Below are positions 8,981 to 18,170 of a stretch of DNA of 64,000 nt, in pieces. The stretch lies in the NCBI GenBank assembly GCA_019752535.1, contig JAIEMA010000004.1, positions 19,993-83,992 of the forward strand, read 5' to 3'. Position 1 is the stretch's first letter. Each line of letters begins with the position of its first letter. The position numbers and the translations under genes are program-made. The stretch is from Bacteriovoracaceae bacterium. Its GTDB lineage: Bacteria > Bdellovibrionota > Bacteriovoracia > Bacteriovoracales > Bacteriovoracaceae. A model generated the notes under the pieces. It saw nothing but the letters and a program-made list of their open reading frames with translations, was not told the origin of the DNA and did no database searches.

Positions 8981-9303
8981 TGCAGCTCCTTTAATTGATC
9001 AAGCGCTTTGTATTCAACCATTTTAAAAAAGGACTGAATAAATTCTCTTCTATCAGCAGTTGTTAGAGCACCAAGAGCAGTTTGCTTACGCGACCAACTC
9101 TGGTGGCGTTCTAATTTTTTCATGCCTTCTTCTACGATACGACTTGCTCTGGCAAAACTCAGTCTTCTGTTATCAGTGAACGAATCTCTTATCCATTCTT
9201 TATGGAAGAGGGGAAGATGCCCCTGAGCCGCTAAAGTGAGTAAAAGGCCAAGTTCATCTTTTGGTGTAGGCGTTTGCGAGATTTGCGATTGAATCTGAGA
9301 CAT
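8977..9303 (-). CDS. Hypothetical helical protein
   Basis: Unrecognised 108-residue soluble, mostly helical protein, first gene of the operon ending with the Hsp20 fusion. I chose ATG at 9303 (MSQIQ) over the GTG four codons upstream because a GGAAG element lies about 8 bases before it. No signal peptide or membrane segment is seen. Confidence 0.55.
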   Translation of the reverse strand: MSQIQSQISQTPTPKDELGLLLTLAAQGHLPLFHKEWIRDSFTDNRRLSFARASRIVEEGMKKLERHQSWSRKQTALGALTTADRREFIQSFFKMVEYKALDQLKELH

Positions 9304-9352
9304 GAGTTCCACTTCCTGTGATTTAACCCCGACATCCTGTCTGGGCTCCTTT

Positions 9353-9358
9353 TATAAT
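9353..9358 (+). promoter_or_regulatory. Candidate -10 box upstream of 9442 gene
   Basis: A perfect TATAAT lies 84 bases before the ATG. The matching -35 position (CGACAT at 9330-9335, 17-base spacer) is weak, so this is tentative. Confidence 0.35.
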
Positions 9359-9441
9359 ACCCCAGAGGCAAGAATGAACCACAGCGGGGAAGTTTTTCCT
9401 TCTTGTGGTAGATTTAAGGACATTAGGGAGGATCTAGGGCC

Positions 9442-9834
9442 ATGTCCGATGAATTTTATCTACCAGAAGATACAGTTGAGTGGATTGCTCAGAAGAAAAG
9501 TGAGCTACTCGCTTGGGTTATTCAGCATCGAGATGATGGTGATATTCCCTTCGAAGAATTTACTGAATACACAGAGCGAGTCCCAGAAGCTTTGCAGTCG
9601 GCAGATGAGACCTGGGAGCAAAAATGGGACGGCCACACCATCCAAGTTCAACTGAAAATGTTTGAGGAAGAGTCCATCGTTTGGCTTTTCGTCGTAAGTC
9701 TCAAAGCCCCGGTTATGAATGAAGATCAAGAGGGTGAAGTCTTAGTGCCCGTTTTGATTTTACCCACCAAACATACGAGCTGGCTCAAGCGCTGGCTGTC
9801 CGGAGACATGGTCCAGCGCAAGAATATGCACTAG
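9442..9834 (+). CDS. Hypothetical acidic protein
   Basis: Unrecognised 130-residue cytoplasmic protein, strongly acidic in its first half with many Glu and Trp residues, then a beta-rich second half (IQVQLKMF, IVWLFVVSL, VLVPVLILP). GGGAGGATCTAGGGCC precedes the ATG and contains a usable ribosome site. The stop shares CTAG (9831-9834) with the convergent lipoprotein gene. Confidence 0.55.
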   Translation: MSDEFYLPEDTVEWIAQKKSELLAWVIQHRDDGDIPFEEFTEYTERVPEALQSADETWEQKWDGHTIQVQLKMFEEESIVWLFVVSLKAPVMNEDQEGEVLVPVLILPTKHTSWLKRWLSGDMVQRKNMH

Positions 9835-10544
9835 CGTGTTGAGACTTGTGAGTATGGATAATTGTTCTTAAAGGTATTACACAAGTTTGTCATGTAATTG
9901 GTGGCCTGAGTGTTACAGTAACTTTGATAAAACTGATTGTTATTGTATTGGGCCATACAGCTTTGGAAGTAAGTTCCATAAGCATTCATACATTGAAAGA
10001 AAGCATTGGTTCCAGAATATTTCAAGACCATGACACTGTTGATTTGATAGCCAGAGTAGCCATTACGGTTTTTACTGACGTTTCCGTAAACAACTTGTCC
10101 TTGATTATGTTTTGTACACTGAGCAGAGCCTAGGTAGGTAGAGTTCCCACTTCCATCTTTGTACATTGGGACAATACATGTTCCATCATTTTGATCTGTC
10201 GTACTGTAGGTCAATTTAAAATACACTTCATTGGCCGAATCTTGGCAAACGTCTACATTACCAAGTCCTGCATGATAAGCTGTGGCAGTCTTGATGCAAT
10301 TAATGGTTTGCCCACCAGTCGTGGTGCCACCTGTTGTGGTTCCACCACTCGTTGAGCCAGTTGTGGTTCCACTGGTCGTTGTGCCGCCAGTAGAGCCTGC
10401 TGTACCAAAATTTGTTCCCGAAGAGTCCTGTCCACTTGTTCCCAGATTACTATCAAAGGTCGTTCCGGATGTTCTCACTCTTTGAGGAGCATCACAGCCT
10501 TGAGCGACTAATAGAATAGTGAGTACTGAAAATAGTGTTTTCAT
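9831..10544 (-). CDS. Lipoprotein with Gly/Thr/Ser-rich linker
   Basis: A 237-residue exported protein. A hydrophobic segment ends at the lipobox VAQGC, so Cys17 is probably lipidated. Residues about 25-80 are low-complexity Gly/Thr/Ser runs (TTTGG-type units), a likely flexible tether. The C-terminal 155 residues contain many Cys, Asn, Tyr and Gln and look like a small disulphide-bonded extracellular domain. Function unknown. The linker DNA is repetitive and may vary in length between strains. Confidence 0.65.
   Translation of the reverse strand: MKTLFSVLTILLVAQGCDAPQRVRTSGTTFDSNLGTSGQDSSGTNFGTAGSTGGTTTSGTTTGSTSGGTTTGGTTTGGQTINCIKTATAYHAGLGNVDVCQDSANEVYFKLTYSTTDQNDGTCIVPMYKDGSGNSTYLGSAQCTKHNQGQVVYGNVSKNRNGYSGYQINSVMVLKYSGTNAFFQCMNAYGTYFQSCMAQYNNNQFYQSYCNTQATNYMTNLCNTFKNNYPYSQVSTR
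10310..10412. repeat. Low-complexity Thr/Gly-coding repeat tract
   Basis: Imperfect repeats of a gtggt(t/g)cc-ac(c/t) type unit encode the Gly/Thr linker of the lipoprotein on the minus strand. It is a coding tandem tract and lacks the regular spacers of a CRISPR. Confidence 0.6.
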
Positions 10545-10669
10545 AAATAAAATCCCGGGTAAAACCCATTAATCCACCTACCTTGTCGGTTGATTCAACG
10601 GAATATTAAGGGATTCCAGTTTTTTTAATATATGCCGTAAAGAAATTCATAGCTTATGGAAACTATTAG

Positions 10670-11902
10670 ATGAAGCGCCTGATAATGGTGCTGCTTATTT
10701 TGGCCGTCCCGATATTTGGCGCTTATGTCGCCACGAGGGTACTGCCATATTATGTTTATGATCAGGTCATTCACGGCAAACTTTCTCACACTCTGTATAA
10801 ACTTAATCGTTTTGAAGATCGCTTCTTAAAGCCCGGGGCGATGAGAAAAGCAGGAGAGTCGAGCACGGATTTCTCCGGACTGTGGAAAGAATTTCATTTA
10901 AGAGATGTGGTGGTTCCTCTTCCGACAGGGCATCCCATGTTTCGCACGATTCCTATTATTCAACTGATTCCAGGAAGTGCAGAGCCACAAATCGGTGTCG
11001 ACATTAAAGGGCCTTCAGGCCGCCAAATTGCAAAAATATTTTTACTTAAAAGTGGTGCATGGAGTGATCAATTTGAGTCTCAAGAGTTATTTAAGTTACC
11101 ACTGGTGAAAAAAGTCCTAAAAGCCAAAACATCTGAACAGATTTGGAAAGATCTATTTTCAAGACAAATCGTGGGATGGGACCTTCCCTTTGAGGATATG
11201 GTCTACAATCTCTATATACTTCAATTGCGCTCAGCGCTTCTTCCTCGTGGTTTTGATGATTTTGGGATTCTCGAAAATGACGGGATGGCCTTTATTGAAA
11301 TTCCTTCAAAAGATAAAGACTATCGCACAGAAATTATTTTTAGCTTCGATCGCGGATTACTCCTTTCTTATCTCATCGTGACGGAGAGAAATAATGCCGA
11401 TTCAGAAGATTTGAGATCACGAATGATCAAAGGCATTCAGTTTAGAAGTTCTGATCCCTCGCTAGCATCCATCATTTACAAAGAGTTTAAACAGTTGAGC
11501 TTCATTCGCCAGACGGATCAAGAGGGGATGCTCTATCTCTTAAGTGCTTGGTCGCATAATATGGAAGATGTCGAAATGCTTAAAGAGATGATCTATTTTC
11601 TTGAGAGAGGGCCAAAGAATGGGCCTCAACTAAAGCCACTCTATAAGTATGTCTACTCACGTTATCAGAAAACGTTTACCACTCGAGACATCGGTCTTGA
11701 TGAGGATGAACCTGAGATTCGACTTCAAAGGCAAATTGAGCTTGAGGCGATTACGGAAAGAAAGCAGCTCTTAGAGAAACCAAAAGTCGCGCCGAAAGTT
11801 GAAGAGGTTAGCCCTGCTGAAAAGATGAATGAATTTTTGAGAAAAGCGCGTGAAGACAAACTCAAGAAAACAAAATCAAGAGATAAGCTCATCATCCATT
11901 AA
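10670..11902 (+). CDS. Membrane-anchored hypothetical protein
   Basis: Unrecognised 410-residue protein. A single N-terminal hydrophobic segment (residues 4-24) without an obvious cleavage site suggests a membrane anchor with the bulk in the periplasm. The middle is a mixed alpha/beta region; the last 80 residues are highly charged and lysine/glutamate rich, probably extended or coiled. The stop overlaps the convergent amidohydrolase gene in TTAA (11899-11902). Confidence 0.55.
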   Translation: MKRLIMVLLILAVPIFGAYVATRVLPYYVYDQVIHGKLSHTLYKLNRFEDRFLKPGAMRKAGESSTDFSGLWKEFHLRDVVVPLPTGHPMFRTIPIIQLIPGSAEPQIGVDIKGPSGRQIAKIFLLKSGAWSDQFESQELFKLPLVKKVLKAKTSEQIWKDLFSRQIVGWDLPFEDMVYNLYILQLRSALLPRGFDDFGILENDGMAFIEIPSKDKDYRTEIIFSFDRGLLLSYLIVTERNNADSEDLRSRMIKGIQFRSSDPSLASIIYKEFKQLSFIRQTDQEGMLYLLSAWSHNMEDVEMLKEMIYFLERGPKNGPQLKPLYKYVYSRYQKTFTTRDIGLDEDEPEIRLQRQIELEAITERKQLLEKPKVAPKVEEVSPAEKMNEFLRKAREDKLKKTKSRDKLIIH

Positions 11903-12714
11903 GCGGAATATTTGGCCAATCCTTCAGATAAAACTCGAGTGAGAAGCTCTTTAATTTGAGGAGCTTTTTCAGGAATAAGAACTTTTTTAACTTCATCCAT
12001 ATAGATTCTACGATTGATTTCAATCTGAATGTTATTCGTTCGAAAGCCATCAACAAAAGTGGTTACGTATCCACCAATGTAGGGATCGTTAATAACGGCT
12101 TCATGTCCGAACTGTGTCAGTGAGTGAGTAAACCATTTGATGTACTCTTCGCTGCATGTTTTTCCGCGCTGATCACTCACACAAAAGTCAGCACGCTCTT
12201 GTCTTTGATTGGGATTTTGCTTCATATGATAAGCCGTCGCACGAGAGGGCATACTGTGCAGATCAACAACAGGGACAGCACCTTTAAGTCTTCTCTCTAA
12301 ATCGCGAATCAAAGAGGAATAAATTTCAAAAAATGGAGCATGATAGCGCTGGATAAAATCACTGCGCTCTTGATCCGTAGGATTCTTTTTAACGAGAGGC
12401 ACACCTTTGGTATTCACTTGCCAGAAGAGGACACTCTGCTCAGGAGAGCGATTGAGGTCGACGCAGACACGGTGAACATGAGCGACGAGCACGCCAATTC
12501 CAGCTTTTTGCAAAGCTTCAATGTCGACCAGTTCATCAACTTTAAAATCCACATCTTCACGCATGACATTAATGTCAGCCGCTAAGTAGTTCAGGAATTC
12601 ATCTGGAACATCTTCTCCCGAGTGCGGAATAGAGACTAATCCCACTGGCTTATCTGTGAGAGGAGGGTGAAAGGTAAATAGGGGCTTTTTAGCCGGGGCA
12701 TCAGATTGAAACAT
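11899..12714 (-). CDS. N-formylglutamate amidohydrolase family protein
   Basis: Zn-dependent amidohydrolase family (PF05013) that includes HutG-like N-formylglutamate deformylases of histidine breakdown. Visible motifs are SIPHSGEDVPDEF near the start, VDLNRSPEQ, VVDLHSMPS (metal and substrate region), and RTNNIQIEINRR near the end. The 271-residue length matches the family. No signal peptide. No other histidine-degradation genes are nearby, so the actual N-acyl amino acid substrate is open. Confidence 0.8.
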   Translation of the reverse strand: MFQSDAPAKKPLFTFHPPLTDKPVGLVSIPHSGEDVPDEFLNYLAADINVMREDVDFKVDELVDIEALQKAGIGVLVAHVHRVCVDLNRSPEQSVLFWQVNTKGVPLVKKNPTDQERSDFIQRYHAPFFEIYSSLIRDLERRLKGAVPVVDLHSMPSRATAYHMKQNPNQRQERADFCVSDQRGKTCSEEYIKWFTHSLTQFGHEAVINDPYIGGYVTTFVDGFRTNNIQIEINRRIYMDEVKKVLIPEKAPQIKELLTRVLSEGLAKYSA

Positions 12715-12814
12715 GCGTAAAATTTACCATATTTGGGGCATTAAAGTCCATCGGCCCCTAGTCGTATAGGTTGGCCTTAGATTAGTCTAGGCCATCTTTG
12801 TCAGAGGATTTTTC

Positions 12815-14020
12815 ATGAAGTTTCCAGGCCGCAGGAAAACAAAGCATTATTTCCCAGTTACAGAGCGCTCACGCGAGTCATTTGATGAAGCCATCTCTCG
12901 CCGTGGGAATGTTTATGTTGTCGGTATTGATCAACTGCTCGTTGATATTGAAATTCCAGTCACCGATGAATTTCTTCTTGAGCATAAGTTTGCGAAGGGT
13001 CAATCCTTTGTGGTTGATGATGAGCTGGCCGAAAAGATTTATTCTTATTTTAAAGAAAAAAATCAAATCGGTGGAGAATACCCTGGTGGGGCCGTAGGTA
13101 ATACTCTTCATAATTTCTCTATTCTCTCTGAATCACCCTCTGTCGCTTTGGGTGCTATTAATAAACATATTCAAGTGGGCGACTACGCATTTAAATATAT
13201 AAGCAACACCAGCTCAAAGGTGAATTTAAGTTATCTTCAACCTAGTGATAGGCCTATGGGCCGCGCTCTTACATTTGTGACTCCTGATTGTGAGAGAACT
13301 TTTGCCATCTCTAAGGGGTACATGAATAGTTTACGTCCAGAAAGTATTCCTGCTGAAGTCATTCAAGGGGCTTCCGCTTTACTCCTTTCGGCCTATGTCT
13401 TCAGAGATGCCTCCGCTCCAATATGTCAGGCGACGATCCATGCTGCAAAGATTGCCAAAGAAGCCAATGTCCCAGTCGTTCTCTCCCTCGGATCTTCAGG
13501 CCTTGTGACCGAGCAAAAAGAATTTCTTCTTCCCTTTATTAAGGACTATGCCGACGTCATCGCTATGAATAGTTCAGAGGCCAAGGCCCTTAACGGCATT
13601 GATGATCCTCTTCTCTCAAGTGAGGCGTTGCTTGAGTGGGTCGATATGGTGCTTCTCACTGTAGGTGCCAAGGGTCTTTATCTTGCAGGCTGGTGCGATA
13701 AAGATAAGCTTCGTCATACGAAAGATCCTCTTCATTCAAAATCCATTCCTGAATACAATATGTGGGAGTATTCTCGTGGAATGCGTCGCTCCCGCTGTGA
13801 AAATCCTGTAAAAATTTTCACTCATATTAATCCATTCATGGGTGGGCCTCAGGTCATAAAAAATACCAATGGCGCAGGAGATGCAGCTTTGGCGGCCGTT
13901 CTTCATGATCTTTCGGCCAACCTCTATCATCGCCAAATGGTGCCCAATTCTCCAAAGCATGAGCCAGTTATTTATCCTACTCATCGCTTGGGCAAATTTC
14001 TAAATATGCTAATCGCGTGA
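12815..14020 (+). CDS. gsk: Inosine-guanosine kinase
   Basis: PfkB/ribokinase-family nucleoside kinase that phosphorylates inosine and guanosine with ATP for purine salvage. The N-terminus MKFPGRRKTKHYFPV closely follows the Gsk pattern. Residues about 88-95 give the GG-x-x-GNT substrate region (GGAVGNT), and NTNGAGDAALAA near the C-terminus carries the anion hole and catalytic Asp of the family. The 401-residue length is longer than ribokinase and matches Gsk proteins. A predator would gain from salvaging prey nucleosides. The unknown gene at 14024 follows after three bases. Confidence 0.92.
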   Translation: MKFPGRRKTKHYFPVTERSRESFDEAISRRGNVYVVGIDQLLVDIEIPVTDEFLLEHKFAKGQSFVVDDELAEKIYSYFKEKNQIGGEYPGGAVGNTLHNFSILSESPSVALGAINKHIQVGDYAFKYISNTSSKVNLSYLQPSDRPMGRALTFVTPDCERTFAISKGYMNSLRPESIPAEVIQGASALLLSAYVFRDASAPICQATIHAAKIAKEANVPVVLSLGSSGLVTEQKEFLLPFIKDYADVIAMNSSEAKALNGIDDPLLSSEALLEWVDMVLLTVGAKGLYLAGWCDKDKLRHTKDPLHSKSIPEYNMWEYSRGMRRSRCENPVKIFTHINPFMGGPQVIKNTNGAGDAALAAVLHDLSANLYHRQMVPNSPKHEPVIYPTHRLGKFLNMLIA

Positions 14021-14023
14021 GCT

Positions 14024-15064
14024 TTGAAGTCCTCTCGCAGAACTCTCCACGTCTCTCGCGAGGCCTTCCTGAGAGGGAAGATAGTTTGGAAGAAGCTTAT
14101 TGGGCGAAGTAGCGTGAGCTTAAAAAATAAAGAAGCTCTTTTTAATGAAATAAAAGGATCACTCTTTGAATATCTTTGCGCGTATGAAGTCGCTAAGATT
14201 TCAAAGATTGAAGCAAGCTTCCTTAAAAATCTTCCCCAAACTTATCAAAGAGTCTTAGAGCAACAAGATCATATGACTCGTGAACTCTACCCTGAGTTAG
14301 TGAGTTTTCTTCCGCTATGGTCGAAGCAAGTGGCCCTAAAAATTACTCAAGTCTATAAGGCTCAAATAAAAAATGTCACTCTCACGGCTCAGCTGCAGTC
14401 TGTTCATCATGAAGCGGATTTTCTTATTAATGAGAAGCCTGTGAGTTTAAAACTCAATAAACTGCATGGATCGGTGAATACAAAATCTGGTGGAATCAAA
14501 AGTTTTTTGACTCAATATTTCGAAGCTCCTCAAGTTTCAGATTGGCAGCAATCCTATAATCAACTGGTAGATGCGGAGTTCGCGATCATGCGTTCAACAC
14601 TTCATGAGATGGCGGGCCTAGAGGAAGATGATTCTTGGCAGAATTGGCGCATGAAGGGTTTAAGTGAGCTGCCTGGAGAGTTGCCGCTGGAGATGAGAGA
14701 GGTCATGCACTCGTTTTATGCACGCCTGGCCAGTGAGCTGGATCTAGTTCTAAAAAAGATCTCTTCTTCCTACCCACAAGTCTTCTCTTTGGGTCTGGCG
14801 CGCCTCTGTGGCTTTGGAGAGCGTGAATTATTGCAAGTGATCTGTTTTCACGAAATCAATGGAAAAAATCCTGAGAAAGTAGAGGTGAGAGCGCATGATA
14901 TGCAAATGGTTGAAGAGAAAATTGCAAAAATGAGTTGGCGTGATTTTCAAAACACGGCCTCTTGTGAGATCAATCTAGGCGATTGGCCGATGCAGATAAG
15001 AATCAAACCTATGAATAAGTTTACGACCACGGCGATAAAAATTAATTGTAGTCTTCGCTATTAG
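14024..15064 (+). CDS. Hypothetical protein cotranscribed with gsk
   Basis: Unrecognised 346-residue protein beginning with TTG three bases after the gsk stop, so translational coupling is likely. A short region near residues 125-150 (HHEADFLI, VSLKLNK, then NTKSGG) has an acidic residue followed by S-L-K, faintly like a PD-(D/E)xK nuclease core. The evidence is too thin to assign that. No signal peptide or membrane segments. The stop shares TTAG (15061-15064) with the convergent gene. Confidence 0.5.
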   Translation: MKSSRRTLHVSREAFLRGKIVWKKLIGRSSVSLKNKEALFNEIKGSLFEYLCAYEVAKISKIEASFLKNLPQTYQRVLEQQDHMTRELYPELVSFLPLWSKQVALKITQVYKAQIKNVTLTAQLQSVHHEADFLINEKPVSLKLNKLHGSVNTKSGGIKSFLTQYFEAPQVSDWQQSYNQLVDAEFAIMRSTLHEMAGLEEDDSWQNWRMKGLSELPGELPLEMREVMHSFYARLASELDLVLKKISSSYPQVFSLGLARLCGFGERELLQVICFHEINGKNPEKVEVRAHDMQMVEEKIAKMSWRDFQNTASCEINLGDWPMQIRIKPMNKFTTTAIKINCSLRY

Positions 15065-15627
15065 GCGCTCTTGCGCTTGAGACCCTTCGATGAGTTCTCG
15101 AATTGGTCATGATCAAATTTTTCCCATAAAGAGCTATTCGATACTCTAACGGTGATGTGACGAGTTTGTGATTTTTCTTCAAGTATCTTTTGAAGATGGG
15201 CCACACACAGCGGTTCAAGTTCAATCCCACACAGATCAACCAAGGTCACTTCTGCTGGTCTTAAGAGTGCAAAACAAATTGAAGCCATCGTTTTTTCTTG
15301 AACACTTAGTTCATGGGTAAAACGTCTGGGATTCTTAAACCAAGAGGCCAAGATTTTTAATCCCTCAGCTTCCAGTCGCTCATTGAGATGAGCTTCTTTT
15401 TCGTGATAACTTCCGTATTGGGTCATCTCTTCAGCCGCGAGTAGCAAGTTCTCGGTGATGGAGAGATCCGTGTGAAGAGAAGTGTGTTGGTTGGCATGAC
15501 TAAAGCGCACACGCGGGGCGTTTAGGCGCATCCAGCACATGAAGTCCTTTAGAGCATTGCTCTCCTTTGGTGTGTTGGCCACCCAAAGACTGACTCCATA
15601 CTTTTTTGTCGGTTGTTCACTCATCAT
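15061..15627 (-). CDS. ABC-ATPase-like protein lacking the Walker A motif
   Basis: The 188-residue sequence follows the order of an ABC nucleotide-binding domain: a D-L-S-I-T-E-N-L segment (normally T-V-x-E-N-L), the signature-like ELSVQEKTMASICFALL in place of LSGGQ...A.AL, then hydrophobic VTLVDL at the Walker B position. Where a P-loop should be, the region has ANTPKESNALKD and no G-x-x-G-x-G-K-S/T. It is therefore probably a non-ATP-binding relative, perhaps a regulatory or partner subunit. No permease is adjacent. Start MMSEQ has either ATG usable. Confidence 0.55.
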   Translation of the reverse strand: MMSEQPTKKYGVSLWVANTPKESNALKDFMCWMRLNAPRVRFSHANQHTSLHTDLSITENLLLAAEEMTQYGSYHEKEAHLNERLEAEGLKILASWFKNPRRFTHELSVQEKTMASICFALLRPAEVTLVDLCGIELEPLCVAHLQKILEEKSQTRHITVRVSNSSLWEKFDHDQFENSSKGLKRKSA

Positions 15628-15737
15628 TATTCCTTTCGGGAGAAATAAAAGGAGCTTTAGAAGGGGCTAGTAAGGAGCAAAGCTTACCGGCATAATAGAG
15701 CTGAGTGTCCCTTAAATTTGATCTTTAGGAGAGTTGT

Positions 15738-16946
15738 GTGGTCGGAAAAGAGAAGCAGTTGCCTGTCTTAGTTGGTCTCTCGGGAGGACTCGATTCTATG
15801 GTGGCGGCCTATCTTTTGCGCATTCAAAAGCGTGAGACCTATGGAGTGATTATCGCCAGTACTCCAGAGCAATTTTTAGAAACAGGCGACAGTGCATTCT
15901 ATTGTCATCAAACGGAAGCGCGAATCACGGCCGTTAAAAAATTTTGCGATCACCTCCAAATTCCACTCACGATTGTAAGACCCAGAGAAGAGTTTGCAGA
16001 AGAAGTCCTAGAAGGATGGATAGCTGCAAAAGCAGAAGCTCGCCGCCCGAGAACCTGTAAGGATTGTCATGCTTTTAGAATGCATATCTTAGCTCAACAA
16101 ATGAAAGAGCTTGAGTGCGGCTCGATTGCGACTGGGCACTATGCAAAACTCATGCGCTCAGCTCCAGGGGCTCCTGTGAGTGTGCACTCCTCCAACGATT
16201 TAACTTTTGATCAGGCCGGATTATTGGCCGGTATCTCTCAAGATATTTTATCAAAAATGGAACTTCCACTCTCTGAGCTTCAAAGAAAAGAAGTTTTAAA
16301 AATTGCCGAAAATTTCTCACTTCACCCTCCTGTGAGAACGTTGAGTTTTGGGGGGTGTCTTCCACCCATTAAGCAAGTGAACGATCTATTAGAGCACCAT
16401 CTCCCTGAGTCGTTTAGAAAAGAAGGCGAGGTCTTGAAAGCTGATGGGGAGAATCTTCTAGGTCGTCATTTAGGATTCCATACCATGCAGTTTGGAGTGC
16501 CATGGAAAGAAATTAAAAATCAAAATGAAGTTGAAATGTTGATAGTCGAAGCAAGATGGAAAGCCAAAGAACTCTTAGTGGCCCCAGTAGAGTATTTTAA
16601 GGATAAAGGGGCTTTTTTAAGGCATTGCCGTTGGGGAGAGGGAGTTGATTTTTCTGCTCCCATGAAAGGCTTTATTCATCACGGTGGCGGCCTGCAAGAC
16701 TCTGAAGTGATGGTGACTCCACGAACGTTAGGAGGCGCGTGGGTGACGCTTCTAGAGGGTGAGGAGAGCTTTCCTGTGGGGGAAGACCTTACCGTTTTTA
16801 GGCGCCGTGGGAAAAACGCTAAGGTGCTGCTTTCTGGTCGAATTTTTAGACTCGCCCGTCACTGGCCAAGTAATAAAATTTCCATTGAAGCGAAGGGCGA
16901 AAACGGGAAACAAACAGTTGAGATAGATAAAGATTTCAGCTTCTAG
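15738..16946 (+). CDS. MnmA-like tRNA thiouridylase paralogue
   Basis: A 402-residue PP-loop ATP pyrophosphatase. It has SGGLDS at residues 15-20, CKDCH after a R-P-R-T (Cys107 and Cys110) where MnmA has PNPxxxCN, a GHYAKLM segment, and GGCLPP with Cys207 where MnmA has GVCFIG. Both catalytic cysteine positions therefore appear retained, in a divergent context. The start is GTG, with TAGGAGAG upstream. It lies 48 bases before the standard mnmA in the same orientation, probably one transcript. It could modify a different tRNA or sulphur substrate; that is inference. Confidence 0.7.
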   Translation: MVGKEKQLPVLVGLSGGLDSMVAAYLLRIQKRETYGVIIASTPEQFLETGDSAFYCHQTEARITAVKKFCDHLQIPLTIVRPREEFAEEVLEGWIAAKAEARRPRTCKDCHAFRMHILAQQMKELECGSIATGHYAKLMRSAPGAPVSVHSSNDLTFDQAGLLAGISQDILSKMELPLSELQRKEVLKIAENFSLHPPVRTLSFGGCLPPIKQVNDLLEHHLPESFRKEGEVLKADGENLLGRHLGFHTMQFGVPWKEIKNQNEVEMLIVEARWKAKELLVAPVEYFKDKGAFLRHCRWGEGVDFSAPMKGFIHHGGGLQDSEVMVTPRTLGGAWVTLLEGEESFPVGEDLTVFRRRGKNAKVLLSGRIFRLARHWPSNKISIEAKGENGKQTVEIDKDFSF

Positions 16947-16994
16947 CCTCCCTCTACTTGACCACTCTCAAACCAGAGGGGATAGTGACCCCTT

Positions 16995-18170
16995 ATGGAT
17001 CCTAAATCCCTATTAAGTGAGCTTGGCTTTGATGTGACTGATGTTGCATTCAATGAGCGTGCCCAAAAGACGGTTGTTGTCGGTATGTCTGGTGGCGTGG
17101 ATTCTTCGGTGAGCGCCTTACTCATCAAACTTTTGGGCTATAAGACCATCGGCGTCTTTATGAAAAATTGGGAAGAAGAATCAGGGGAGTGCACGGCCGA
17201 GGTTGATTGGAGAGATGCTAAACGAGTGGCCGGTGAACTGGATATTCCTATTTATAGTGTGAATTTTAGTCAGCAGTATCGTGATCAAGTGTTCGCGACT
17301 TTTTTAAAAGAGTATAAAGAAGGACATACACCTAATCCTGATATTCTTTGTAATCGCGAAATTAAATTCAAAGTTTTCTCTGATTACTCAAAAATGCTGG
17401 GCGCAGATTTTGTGGCCACAGGCCATTACTGCCGCACAAAAAATGGTGAGCTTTTAAAAGGTGTGGATGCCAGCAAAGATCAAAGCTACTTCTTGCATGC
17501 GATTGAAGGATCAGTTTTAAAGAGTGTGCTCTTTCCCGTGGGTGAGATCCCAAAAAAGAAAGTCAGAGAGCTTGCGGCTATGTTTAAGCTCGCGACCAGT
17601 GAGAAGAAAGACTCCACTGGAGTGTGCTTTATTGGAGAGCGTGATTTTAAAGAATTTCTTTCTCAGTATATTGAGACGACTAAGGGCGAGTTTGTGGATC
17701 TTAAAGGAGCTCGCTTGGGTCCACATGATGGTGTGTGTTTTTATACTTTAGGCCAGCGTAAAGGCCTTGGTGTGGGAGGCCCTGGGGAGCCGTGGTTTGT
17801 GGCCAAAAAGCATATCGCTAAAAATGAAGTCGTTCTGGTTCAAGGTGAAGATCATCCGGCCCTCTTTAGCGATGGCCTTGAAGCGATTGAGGCCACTTGG
17901 ATAAAGGATGAGCCCACTTTCCCTCTTCGTTGCACGGCCAAGGTTCGCTATCGCCAGCAAGATCGCCCCTGCTTGGTTGAAAAAGTGGGAGAGAAGCTGG
18001 TGGTGAGATTTGATGAACCTCAAAGGGCCATCACTCCGAGACAATCAGTGGTCTTTTATCAAGATGAAGTCTGTTTAGGGGGAGCGGTTATACTCGAGGC
18101 GATGCCTAGTTATTTTGACTTAGGTAAATCTCTGCCGGCCCCTGCTGAGGGTTTGGCTTCGAATCCCTGA
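16995..18170 (+). CDS. mnmA: tRNA-specific 2-thiouridylase MnmA
   Basis: Installs the 2-thio group on U34 of Lys, Glu and Gln tRNAs. The 391-residue protein shows the PP-loop GMSGGVDSS (30-38), TPNPDILCNREIKF with catalytic Cys119, GHYCR, KDQSYFL, and GVCFIGERDF with the second catalytic Cys211. The C-terminal beta-barrel domain carries LGQRKGLGVGG and VRYRQQ. Compared with E. coli there is an N-terminal extension of about 20 residues before the PP-loop. The 3' end overlaps the convergent zinc-ribbon gene by 61 bases. Confidence 0.95.
   Translation: MDPKSLLSELGFDVTDVAFNERAQKTVVVGMSGGVDSSVSALLIKLLGYKTIGVFMKNWEEESGECTAEVDWRDAKRVAGELDIPIYSVNFSQQYRDQVFATFLKEYKEGHTPNPDILCNREIKFKVFSDYSKMLGADFVATGHYCRTKNGELLKGVDASKDQSYFLHAIEGSVLKSVLFPVGEIPKKKVRELAAMFKLATSEKKDSTGVCFIGERDFKEFLSQYIETTKGEFVDLKGARLGPHDGVCFYTLGQRKGLGVGGPGEPWFVAKKHIAKNEVVLVQGEDHPALFSDGLEAIEATWIKDEPTFPLRCTAKVRYRQQDRPCLVEKVGEKLVVRFDEPQRAITPRQSVVFYQDEVCLGGAVILEAMPSYFDLGKSLPAPAEGLASNP

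Noticed and set aside
9302-9655. 117-codon plus-strand frame overlapping the 9442 gene
   Set aside because: It overlaps a better frame with a ribosome site and natural composition; it has no recognisable features.
10310-10412. Repeat array that could be taken for a CRISPR
   Set aside because: The units are short, imperfect, without spacers, and in frame inside a lipoprotein gene coding Gly/Thr runs.
14024-15064. PD-(D/E)xK nuclease call for the gsk-linked gene
   Set aside because: Only one faint acidic-x-LK pattern matches, and flanking core strands are not convincing.
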